Shown here: one piece after another, positions 1 to 9,800 of the stretch | How the letters are laid out: each line of letters opens with the position of its first letter | Position numbering within the stretch: position 1 is the stretch's first letter | From: Deinococcales bacterium | Lineage (GTDB): Bacteria; Deinococcota; Deinococci; Deinococcales; JAAFIG01 | Assembly (NCBI GenBank): GCA_025352125.1 | Contig: JANXTZ010000081.1 | Coordinates: 1-34,296, forward strand | DNA length: 34,296 bases | Direction: 5' to 3' | The notes under the pieces: generated by a model | The model's input: only the letters and a program-made list of their open reading frames with translations | Databases searched by the model: none | Told to the model about the DNA's origin: nothing | Position numbers and translations under genes: made by a program

Positions 1-1
1 A

Positions 2-3000
2 CCAAGTGCTTACAACGATGGCAAAGACACGAACGGCACACCAGCGGGAACGCTCACGAACGATAAAATCTCGAGCATCGTGCTGCCAGTCGGAACAGAT
101 GGTGCTGGTTACTTGTTCGGCGAGACTGGAACCCCAATCACGGGCACGGTTTACAAAGACAACAATCTTGATGGTGTGAAGCAACCAACCGAACCAGGGC
201 TTCCAGGCGTGCCAGTGGTCTTGAAGAATAATCTGGGAACGATTGTGGCTTCCACCGTGACCGATGCCAACGGCAATTACAGCTTCCCACCACAACCCGC
301 AGGCAATTACACGATTGAAGAAACCCAACCCGATGGTTACGGCTCGAGCACACCAAACAGTGTTCCTGTGACAATTACGGCAGGTCAAGCAGTCCCAGCC
401 ACGAACTTCGGTGACACACCCTCGAGCCTTGCTGGCACGGTTTTCCGTGATGACAACAACGACGGCATCAAGCAAGCTTCAGAACCAGGCATTCCAAACA
501 CCACAATCTTGGTGACGGGAACGGACGTGACGGGCACCAACGTTTCAACCACGACCACCACAAATGCCAACGGTGACTGGAAGGTTGAGGGTCTGAAGGC
601 TGGCACATACACGATTACTGAAACGCAACCAGCCGCGTACAACGACGGTAAAGACACCTTGGGTAGTATTGCTGGAACCCCAACTGGAACGCTGGGCAAC
701 GATGTCATCTCGAGCATTGTCTTAGGAGACAAGACGACAGCGGCACAAGGCAAGGATTACAACTTCGGTGAGACTGGCAATACCGTCACTGGTCAAGTCT
801 TCAAGGACTCGAACGCCAATGGAACGCTCGATCCAACCGAGACGGGCATTCCAGGGGTACTGATTACCCTGAAAGATGTCAACGGCAACGACATTGATTC
901 CGACCCAACCACCCCAGGCGTGCAACCGACAACCACCGTCACCAAGCCAGACGGCAGTTACAGCTTCCCGAACCTGCCAGCAGGCAATTACAAAGTGGTC
1001 GAAACGCAGCCAAACGGACTCGGCTCGAGCACCCCAAACACGGTTCCAGTGGACGTGCGCAACGGCAACCCAACCACCGTCTTGTTCGGTGACACCCCCT
1101 CGAGCATTGCGGGTGTGGTATTCAACGACACCAACAACGACGGCATCAAAGACCCAGGCGAGAACGGCATTGCAGGTGTTGTTGTGAGCCTGACGGGCAA
1201 GGATGCCAACAACAACCCAGTCAGCTTGACGACCACCACCGATGCAAACGGTGACTGGAAGTTCGGCGATCTGGTTTCGGGCACGTACACGGTCAAAGAA
1301 ACCCAACCTGTCAGCTTCATTGACGGTAAAGACAGCGACGGCAGCATTCCAAGTACTCTTAGCAACGACCAGTTTGCCAACATTGTCCTGCCAATCGGCA
1401 CAAACGCCACCAATTACCGCTTTGCCGAACAACTGCCGCAAACGGGTACGGTGACAGGCGTGGTCTTTACCGACACCAACGGCGATGGTATTCAGAACAA
1501 TGGCGAGACAGGCATTCCAGGTGCGACCGTCACCCTGACGCCAACGGGCGGCACGCCAATTGTTGTGACCACCAACCCTGATGGCACGTACAGCATTCCA
1601 AACGCACCAGCAGGTGCAGGCACAATTACCGTGACCGACCCAACAGGGACAAAACTGACCACAAACAACAACCCTCAACCCGTCACCGTGCCTGCTGGCT
1701 CGAGCGTCGCAGCAACACCAGTTGGTTATCAACCACTTGGAACGATCAACGGCAAAGTCTTTACAGACACCAATGGCGATGGCAAGCAAGACCCAACCGA
1801 ACCAGGCATTCCTGGATCAACTGTCACCGTGACAACCCCAGACGGTAAGATTATTACAGTCATCACCGACAAAGACGGCAATTACACCGTGCCGAATGTG
1901 CCTGTTGGCAACTATACGGTGGTTGTGACCAAGCCTGACGGTACAGTGCTGACCACGGGCAACAATCCGCAAACTGTGCCTGTAACAGCAGGACAACCCA
2001 CAAACGCAAGCCCAGTCGGTTTTCAACCGCTCGGTACCATCAACGGTAAGGTCTTTACAGATACAAACGGCGACGGCAAGCAAGACCCCAATGAACCAGG
2101 CATTCCAGGGGCAACCGTGACGGTCACCACCCCAGACGGCAAAATTATTACGGTCGTGACTGACAAAGACGGCAATTACACCGTGCCAAATGCTCCTGTG
2201 GGCAATAACCAAGTGGTTGTGACCAAGCCTGATGGCACGGTCTTGACCACAGGCAACAACCCACAAACCGTGACGGTCACGTCAGGAAACCCTGTAAGTG
2301 CAAGTCCAGTTGGCTTCCAAGGACGCGGCACCTTGAACGGTGTGGTCTTCGAAGACAAGAATGGTGACAAGACCCAACAACCAACCGAACCAGGCATTGC
2401 GGGCGCAGTTGTCACGCTCAAAGATGTGGCAGGCAACGACATTGACAGCGACCCAGTCAAACCAGGTATCCAACCAACCACAACCACCACCGACAAAGAC
2501 GGCAAATACACCTTCCCAACACTGCCCGCCGGACCAGTCCAAGTGATTGTCACCCCACCAGCCGGTTATGTCACGACCACCCCAGAACGCAACCCACAAA
2601 CGGTCACGATTCCAACAGGTGGCGCGGTTGACGCCCTGCCAGTCGGTCTGGTGAAACCAAGCGTTGCCATCGCCAAGAACGTGGTCCAAGGCGACACGGT
2701 GATTCCAGCCGAACAACAACGACCTGAGGTCATGGTCGGCAGCACCCTGCGCTACCAGATCAAAGTCACCAACGACGGCGTTGTGACGCTGAACAACATC
2801 AAGATCACCGACACCCTGCCACTGGGTCTGGTGTACGTCCCAGGCTCGAGCAGCCTGGTCAACTCGAGCGTCAAACTCGAAGAACCAGTGGTGACCGACG
2901 GTACAGGCGCAGACAAAGACCGTAAGGTCCTGACCTACACCTTGCCAGCCACGATCAGGCTCGAGCCTGGTCAAAGCCTGAGCTTGCGCCTGACCACGGT

Positions 3001-3871
3001 TGTGACACCGAATGCCTCGACCAGCAACGCTGTGATCAACAAAGCCAAAGCCAGCGCATCGGCAGGCAGTGGCGTTGGTACCGCCGAAGTCAATTCCGAC
3101 ACCGCGATTGCCGCCGTGAAAGTCAACCTTGGCGTCTTCCAAACACCGAACGTGATCGTTGGACGGGTCTACTTTGATCGCAACAACGACAACAATTACA
3201 CCAGTGGCATCGACGCACCGCTTCCAGGCGCTCGAGTTTATCTGAGTGACGGTCGCTTCGCCGTGACCGATGTGAACGGCAATTACAGCATCCCAGAGAT
3301 TACTCCTGGCGTGTATGCCATCCGCCTCGATCCAATCACCGCACCGTACCCAGTCAAGCACGTTCCAGACGATCAGGGTGCGCCAGGCACACGTTATGTC
3401 AGAACCAACGACGCGGGCGGCATTATCAACGAGGACTTCTTGCTGCTCGAGCCGAGCGCGGCAGCCGTCAAAGCCCGTTCGACCACCGTGCAACGTGGTC
3501 CTGTGACCCTAAATAAGTCCTTGATCCAAGGCGGCGCAGGTTACGCCGTGAATGAACAGATCACGCTCGAGAAAGCAGTCAGTAACCTCTCGATCACCGA
3601 TCCATTGCCGAACGGCAGCGCAGAACGTGGTCCAATCACGATCACCGATGCGGCTGGTCAAGCCGTGAAATTTGAAGTCAGCAAAGATGGCAAGACGATC
3701 ACCATCCCAGGTACAATCCCAGCCGGAAGCTATAAAATCACCTATGCCATCTTTACCGCCCTGCCGCCAGATCAAGTGCTGACCGACCCCGATATTGATT
3801 ACGAAGAAATTCTGCTCGGCGCGTTTCCAGCTTTTGAAACAAGCCGTACAAGCGACGAGGTGACACGATGA
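2..3871 (+). CDS. SdrD_B-repeat giant surface protein, 5' end outside the window
   Basis: The frame is open from base 2, so the true start lies upstream; at least 1289 codons are visible. The product is a chain of SdrD_B/Cna_B-like beta-sandwich modules beginning at about nt 137, 428, 785, 1106, 1451, 1745, 2039, 2333 and 3157. Each opens with a pattern like G-x-V-F-x-D-x-N-x-D-G and an E-P-G-I-P-G turn. In this family the Asp/Asn-rich loops bind calcium and stiffen the rod. A DUF11-like module lies near nt 2660-3110 (KVTNDG, TDTLPLGLVYVPGSS). The C-terminus (nt 3480-3868) is a separate domain ending in many acidic residues. No transmembrane or sortase anchor is visible at the C-terminus, so attachment is unexplained. 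The stop overlaps the next start (ATGA), implying translational coupling. An extracellular structural or adhesive role is inferred. Confidence 0.85.
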   Translation, partial: PSAYNDGKDTNGTPAGTLTNDKISSIVLPVGTDGAGYLFGETGTPITGTVYKDNNLDGVKQPTEPGLPGVPVVLKNNLGTIVASTVTDANGNYSFPPQPAGNYTIEETQPDGYGSSTPNSVPVTITAGQAVPATNFGDTPSSLAGTVFRDDNNDGIKQASEPGIPNTTILVTGTDVTGTNVSTTTTTNANGDWKVEGLKAGTYTITETQPAAYNDGKDTLGSIAGTPTGTLGNDVISSIVLGDKTTAAQGKDYNFGETGNTVTGQVFKDSNANGTLDPTETGIPGVLITLKDVNGNDIDSDPTTPGVQPTTTVTKPDGSYSFPNLPAGNYKVVETQPNGLGSSTPNTVPVDVRNGNPTTVLFGDTPSSIAGVVFNDTNNDGIKDPGENGIAGVVVSLTGKDANNNPVSLTTTTDANGDWKFGDLVSGTYTVKETQPVSFIDGKDSDGSIPSTLSNDQFANIVLPIGTNATNYRFAEQLPQTGTVTGVVFTDTNGDGIQNNGETGIPGATVTLTPTGGTPIVVTTNPDGTYSIPNAPAGAGTITVTDPTGTKLTTNNNPQPVTVPAGSSVAATPVGYQPLGTINGKVFTDTNGDGKQDPTEPGIPGSTVTVTTPDGKIITVITDKDGNYTVPNVPVGNYTVVVTKPDGTVLTTGNNPQTVPVTAGQPTNASPVGFQPLGTINGKVFTDTNGDGKQDPNEPGIPGATVTVTTPDGKIITVVTDKDGNYTVPNAPVGNNQVVVTKPDGTVLTTGNNPQTVTVTSGNPVSASPVGFQGRGTLNGVVFEDKNGDKTQQPTEPGIAGAVVTLKDVAGNDIDSDPVKPGIQPTTTTTDKDGKYTFPTLPAGPVQVIVTPPAGYVTTTPERNPQTVTIPTGGAVDALPVGLVKPSVAIAKNVVQGDTVIPAEQQRPEVMVGSTLRYQIKVTNDGVVTLNNIKITDTLPLGLVYVPGSSSLVNSSVKLEEPVVTDGTGADKDRKVLTYTLPATIRLEPGQSLSLRLTTVVTPNASTSNAVINKAKASASAGSGVGTAEVNSDTAIAAVKVNLGVFQTPNVIVGRVYFDRNNDNNYTSGIDAPLPGARVYLSDGRFAVTDVNGNYSIPEITPGVYAIRLDPITAPYPVKHVPDDQGAPGTRYVRTNDAGGIINEDFLLLEPSAAAVKARSTTVQRGPVTLNKSLIQGGAGYAVNEQITLEKAVSNLSITDPLPNGSAERGPITITDAAGQAVKFEVSKDGKTITIPGTIPAGSYKITYAIFTALPPDQVLTDPDIDYEEILLGAFPAFETSRTSDEVTR
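1451..2626 (+). repeat. Tandem 294-bp SdrD_B repeats
   Basis: Four consecutive modules start at 1451, 1745, 2039 and 2333, an exact 294-bp (98-aa) period. The units at 1745 and 2039 are nearly identical, including INGKVFTDTNGDGKQDP, and differ by scattered changes. This indicates recent duplication or gene conversion inside the gene. Earlier modules have longer, unequal spacings of 291, 357, 321 and 345 bp and belong to two alternating subtypes: one ending in ETQP-GYGSSTPN, the other carrying a DGKDxxGS insertion. Confidence 0.85.
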
Positions 3872-6800
3872 ACCGCGCAAGCGCTCTTCGCCGCAATCTG
3901 GCGGCACGAATCAAAACCCTATTCCCCACCCGCAATCTCACAGGCTCGAGTACCCACCCAAGTGTGGTTGCTCGAGGTTTGCTGGCAGGTCTGGTGGTCT
4001 TCGGTGCGTTGGCGTTTGCTCAAACCACAAAACCCAAACCGGTTGTGCCAGCCAAACCACGACCCATCGGTGGACCAGCGACTCCAACTCCAGTCCCAGT
4101 TCCAACCAAGCCAACTCCAGCCCCCACAAAACCCACACCAACGCCAACAAAACCAGTTCCAGCGCCGACTCCGGTGAAGCCAACTCCTGTTCCAACACCT
4201 GTTAAACCAACACCTGCTCCAGCTCCAGTGAAGCCAGTGGTGACCCCTGCTCCAACCCCCGTACCCGTTAAACCAGTGGCAACGCCAACAAAACCTGTTG
4301 TCACACCTGCACCAACCAAACCAGTAGCGACGCCAGTAAAACCAGCACCAGTAAAGCCAGTCGCCACCCCAACAAAACCCGTTGTCACACCAGTGCCAAC
4401 CAAACCTGTGGCAACGCCAACAAAACCCGCCGTCACGCCTGCCCCAACGACCCCCAAAGTTCAAGACGGCACAACCCTGAACGCACCAAAAGGCACCGGG
4501 CAAAGCATTTACCTGCCGCTGGCAAGCGTTGGTCGTCAAGTCGGCTGGAAAATCGGCGCTGAAGATTACCGTATCAACGTGCCAGCGGGCGCGGCTGGAC
4601 GACAGACTTCGGTCGAGGTCTTCAGCCCAGAAATCAACCGCAACGATTACGCCAACGCTCGAGATCGCAAAACCTATTACGGCGACGAGTTGTACGGCAA
4701 AAATGCGACCCTCACCACCACCTTCACGCTCTCGGACCCAACGGGCGCAAAACTCTTCAACCGTTCTTACACCCCAGGCACAACCCACAGTTACGAAACC
4801 CTGTTCCAAGGTCCGCTCGAGGCTGGCTTGTACCCATTCTCGGTGGTGTCCGAGGGCAACGGCAAAAACTCGTTCGCGGTTCGTGCCACGGCGGGTGTCA
4901 AGGTCGAAGCCAGCCAGTTCACGGTCAATGCTCGAGGACAATTCTCGCAAGATCAACTGGTGGCGTTTTTGAGCATCGGCAAGAGTGCGCTGGGTAAGAC
5001 CGTCAAGCTCTCAAATTACGACGCCGACGGCGCGAGCGAACTCAAACTGACCCTGGTCGCCCCAAATGGTCAGCGTTACCCACTCACCAGCTCGCCGGAT
5101 ACCCAGTGGGCAACCAATGCTTTTGTGGTGACAGACCAATTGCTCGGCAACTGGAAAATTTTGGCGGCGATTCAACCGACCACCAAGCAATTCTCGAACT
5201 CGTTTGCGTTTCGGTTGCGTTTGAATGACGAACCGCTGTTCGCCCAGATTCCAGGCTTCACCAGCGATGCCAAACCGGTTCAACCCTTGATCGTGGACGT
5301 GGTGGATACCCAAGGCAAACCAATCCCAGGCTCGAGTTACACCGTCGGCGGCGGCGCGGTTCGGATCGTGCAACCGATCTTGCCCGACTGCTATCAACCC
5401 GTCAGCGCCACGATCTTGGAGGGTCAAGGCAAAGTTGAAAGCAGCACCAAAGTCAGTATCACCTCGGCTTCGGGACATATCAGGTTTGTTGCCACATGTC
5501 CCAAAGCGAACCTTCAAGTCAATGCCGTGACCCTGGTGTGCGGTGCGCGAACCCCACTGACAGAGGCCAGTTTCACCATCAATGGTGAGGCGCAAAACTT
5601 GCGCACGCCAGCCACCATCACCTTAAAGCAAGCTGGCAACACCGTCATCACCCCAGCCCCACTGGCGGGCGCAACCACCCAAGCCGTGACCGTCAATGCT
5701 CAGGTGGGCAAGACCGCAGTCGTCACCCTCGAGTACGCCGTGTCCCAAAGCCTCGAGATCAGCCCAACTGAACTGAACTTGAAGGTTGGCGAGACTGGCA
5801 GTTACACCGTGACCGCCAAAACCGACTTCCCGAGCGCCATTCCAGTCACCATCAACCTCAGTTTGCCCGATGGACTCGAGGCACAAAGCCCAACGCGGGT
5901 CAAAGGCACAACCCAAGCGGGTCAACCGCTGATTCTGGTCGTGCCAGTCAAAGCCACGGGCGAAATTGTGAACGGTACCGTGCGTGCCAGCCTCGAGCCA
6001 AACTGTGGTGTGGTCGCCAGCGCCAGCGTCAATGCCATCCCTGTGGTCGTTGCCGCCCCAGCCGAATTAAAACTGACCAAAACTGTTGACAAAGATATTC
6101 TGTCCGCGAACGACCTTGCCACATTCACGATCACCGTGACCAACACGGGCGGCAGCAGCGCCAACGGGGTTCGTTTGACCGACGTGCTGCCAACAGGTTT
6201 GACGGGCAACAACATCGATCAAACCTTTGACCTGGCGGCGGGCGCAAGCAAGACCTTCAGCCTGCCGACCACCGCCAACGGTGAGGCTCGAGGCATCATC
6301 ACCAACACCGCGCAAGTGGTCTGGAACGGACAAACCTTGAATGCTCCTGCAAGTGTTCGGGTGCTCGAACCAGCCCAGTTGAAACTGACCAAAACTGTTG
6401 ACAAAGACGTGGTTGAGGCAGGCGATAAAGTCAACTTCACGATCACCGTGACCAACACTGGCAGTTCAGTCGCTACAAATGTTCATTTGACCGACGTTTT
6501 GCCCCTCGGTTTGAGTGGCGAGAAAATCGATCAAACCTTTGACCTGAACCCAGGCGAAATCAAGACCATCGAACTTGCTGCCACCGCCAACGGTGAGGCT
6601 CGAGGAATGATTACCAACACCGCCTTTGTGAACTGGAACACTCAAAAACTGAGTGCGCCTGCCAGCCTGCGCGTGCTCGAGCCAGCCCAGTTGAAACTGA
6701 CCAAAACGGTGGATAAAGACGTGCTTGAAGTTGGCGAGACCGCAAACTTTACGATCACCGTACAAAATACGGGCAGTTCAATCGCTACAGGCGTTCGTTT

Positions 6801-9800
6801 GACCGATGTGCTGCCTGTCGGTCTGAGCGGTGCGAACATTGACCAGACGTTTGATCTGAAACCAAACGAAATCAAAATTTTCAAACTGGCAACCACCGCC
6901 GATGGTAAAGCTCGAGGGACGATCACCAACACCGCGCAAGTGGTCTGGAACGGACAAACCTTTAAAGCCCCAGCCAGCGTTCGTGTGCTCGAGCCAGCGC
7001 AGTTGACCTTGACCAAAACCGTTGATAAAGACGTGCTCGAGGCGGGCGAAATTGCAAACTTCACACTCACTGTCAGCAATACTGGTGAAGCCACCGCCAA
7101 AGCGGTGCGCCTAACCGACGTGCTGCCCGCCGGTTTGCTCGGCACCAACCTCGATGAAACTTTTGACCTGGCGGCAGGCACGACCAAGATCTTCACGCTT
7201 GCCACCACCGCCAGCGGTGCGGCTCGAGGGACGATCACCAACACCGCAAACGTGCTTTGGAATGGACAAACCCTGAAAGCCCCAGCCAGTGTGCGTGTGC
7301 TCGAGCCAGCGCAAATCAAACTGACCAAGACCGTGGACAAAGACGTGGTTGAGGCGGGCGATAAAGTCAACTTCACGATCACCGTGACCAACACGGGTTC
7401 ATCGCTGGCACAAGGCATTCGTTTGACCGACGTGTTGCCTGCGGGGTTAATCGGTCAAGGATTGTTGGATAACTTTGACCTGAAAACCAACGAAACCAAG
7501 ACCTTCACCGTTCCTGCCACCGTTGCCAGCGACGCAAAAGGTGTGATTACCAACGCCGCCAAAGTCAATTGGAACGGACAAGAATTCACCGCGCCAGCCA
7601 GCGTGCGTGTGCTCGAGCCAGGACAATTGAAACTGACCAAAACCGTGGACAAAGACGTGGTGCAATCGGGTGACAAAGTCAATTTCAGCCTGACCGTCAC
7701 CAACACGGGCAGCAGCACCGCCAGGGGCATCGAACTGGTTGACGTGTTGCCGGTCGGTTTGAACGGTCAAAACCTCAACCAGACCTTTGACCTGAAGGCA
7801 GGAGAGAGCAAGACCTTTGCCGTGCCAGCCACCGTCGCCGACAACGCCAGTGGTTCGATCACCAACACCGCCAACCTGAACTGGAACGGCACACAACAAC
7901 AAGCCAGCGCCAGCATCCGCGTACTCGAGCCTGCCAGCCTGAAGCTGACCAAAACCGCAGACCGCAGCACCGTCCAACCAAACGAGAAGGTCAACTTCAC
8001 GATCACCGTGGTCAACACGGGCGCAACCCGCGCCAGCAACATTCAACTCTCCGACGTTTTGCCCGCCGGTCTGAACGGCGAGAACCTGTTTGAAACTTTC
8101 AGCCTCGAGCCTGGTCAGAGTCGCGCCTTCACGGTGGTCACCACGACCTCAAACAACGCACTTGGCGAACTCGAGAACGTGGCAACCGTCAAATGGAACG
8201 GCACGACCCAAACCGCCAGCGCCAAGGTGCTGGTCAACCCAATCATTGACCTGGCGATCACCAAACGCGTCAGTCAGAGCCAAGTCAACATTGGCGACAC
8301 GGTTCTGTACACGATCACCGCCACCAACAACGGACCGAGCGCCGCCACTGGCGTCAGCGTCAGCGATGACCTGCCAGCCGGACTCGATTATGTCAAGGCG
8401 ACCACCAGCCAAGGCACGGTCAGCGCCAGCAACGATACGGTGACCGCCAATATTGGAACGCTGCCCGTCGGCACGAGTGTCACCATCACCGTGACCGCCA
8501 AAGCCACAATCGCTGGCAAAATTGTCAACACCGCCACCGTCAAAGGAAATGAGACCGAAACGACCCTGGTCAACAACAGCGCCCAAGCCAGCCTCGAGAT
8601 ACTCAAACCCGTTGCGCCAGCCCCAACCAAAGGTCAGTTGAACGTGACCGCCAGCGCCCTGAGTTGCGCCACCAGCACCCCAATCGTCGGTGCGGGTTTC
8701 ACCATCAACGGCACGCATTACCAAACGCCAGCCAGCCTGCAACTCGAGGCGGGCAGTTACACCGTGCTGCCAGACGCCCAACCAGGCTCGAGCAGCCAAC
8801 CCGTCACGATTGCCGTGCGCAGCGATCAACTCTCAAACGTCAACCTCGAGTTCGCGGTGCAACTAAGCCTGAGTTTGAACCCGCAAAGCCTGAACTTAAC
8901 TGTCGGTCAGAGCGCCAACATGAGCGCCACGGTCAGCACCGAATTCCCCTACGCCATCCCAACCAGCCTGAGCTTCACCCTGCCAGAGGGCTTGCAACTG
9001 CTCACGGGATCGCTGACCTCGGCGGGCAGCGTCCAAGCCGGACAACCACTGACCTCGAGCATCGGCGTCAAAGCCATTCGGTCGGTCAGCAACGCCAATG
9101 TTCGCGTCAGCCTCGAGCCAAACTGCAACATCGCCGACACCAGCAAGCTCGAGATTGCCCGCGCTCCGCTTCCTGCCCAAACCCGCGAAAGCCAAGTCAT
9201 TGTGCTGGGCAAGGTGGACCAAGTGCTCGGCGGCAACAGCAGCGTGATCCTGTCAGACCGAATTCCTGCCAACGCGAGCTACATCAAAGGCTCGAGCCGA
9301 TTGCTCTCTAACCCAACCTTTGATGTGACCCAGTACGCCAGCGACGCTGGAACGCCATTTGCCGACCCGTATGTGTCTGGTGACCGGTTGTTCTGGGTGA
9401 TTTCAGCCAAAGCCTACCAAGCCATGCTGGCGAAGCAAAACCGCAAATCGAGTGTTTTAATGAGCCTCGCCCAAGCCAGCAGCGTTTACGGTCTGACCTA
9501 CCGCCTGAGCCACACGGGTGCGCTGCTCATGCCGACAGACCGCGTTGGCGTGATGTTGCTGTCCCCAGGCAAGCCAGGTGCGGGCGTGAGTGCGCTTGAC
9601 CCCACCAGCAGTATCGGCAAAACTTGCAATGAATGCGTGGTTCGTGTCCTGCAAGGCGACCCAGCCACGTTGCTACCCGCTTTGAACGCAGCCATCCCAC
9701 TGGCTGGAGCGCCCAGCAGTTCCAGCAACCGCCCTATTGGCGGCGAAGCCACCGTTCTGAAAGTCAGCGTCATCAACCCACAAACCGACAACGGCATCAA

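Noticed and set aside
722..3493. Long minus-strand frames (355 aa at 722-1789 and 403 aa at 2282-3493) opposite the first surface protein
   Set aside because: They are shadows of the repeat-rich coding strand: Trp/His/Val-rich, repeating with the same period, without ribosome sites or recognisable domains.
3919..4956. 345-aa and 145-aa minus-strand frames opposite the Pro-rich stalk
   Set aside because: Their Trp/Gly/Phe or Gly/Val repeats are simply the antisense of the PTPxKP codons.
6070..8565. Regular repeats considered as a CRISPR array
   Set aside because: The period is 312 bp, the repeats are in-frame protein modules and there are no short repeats with unique spacers or cas genes.
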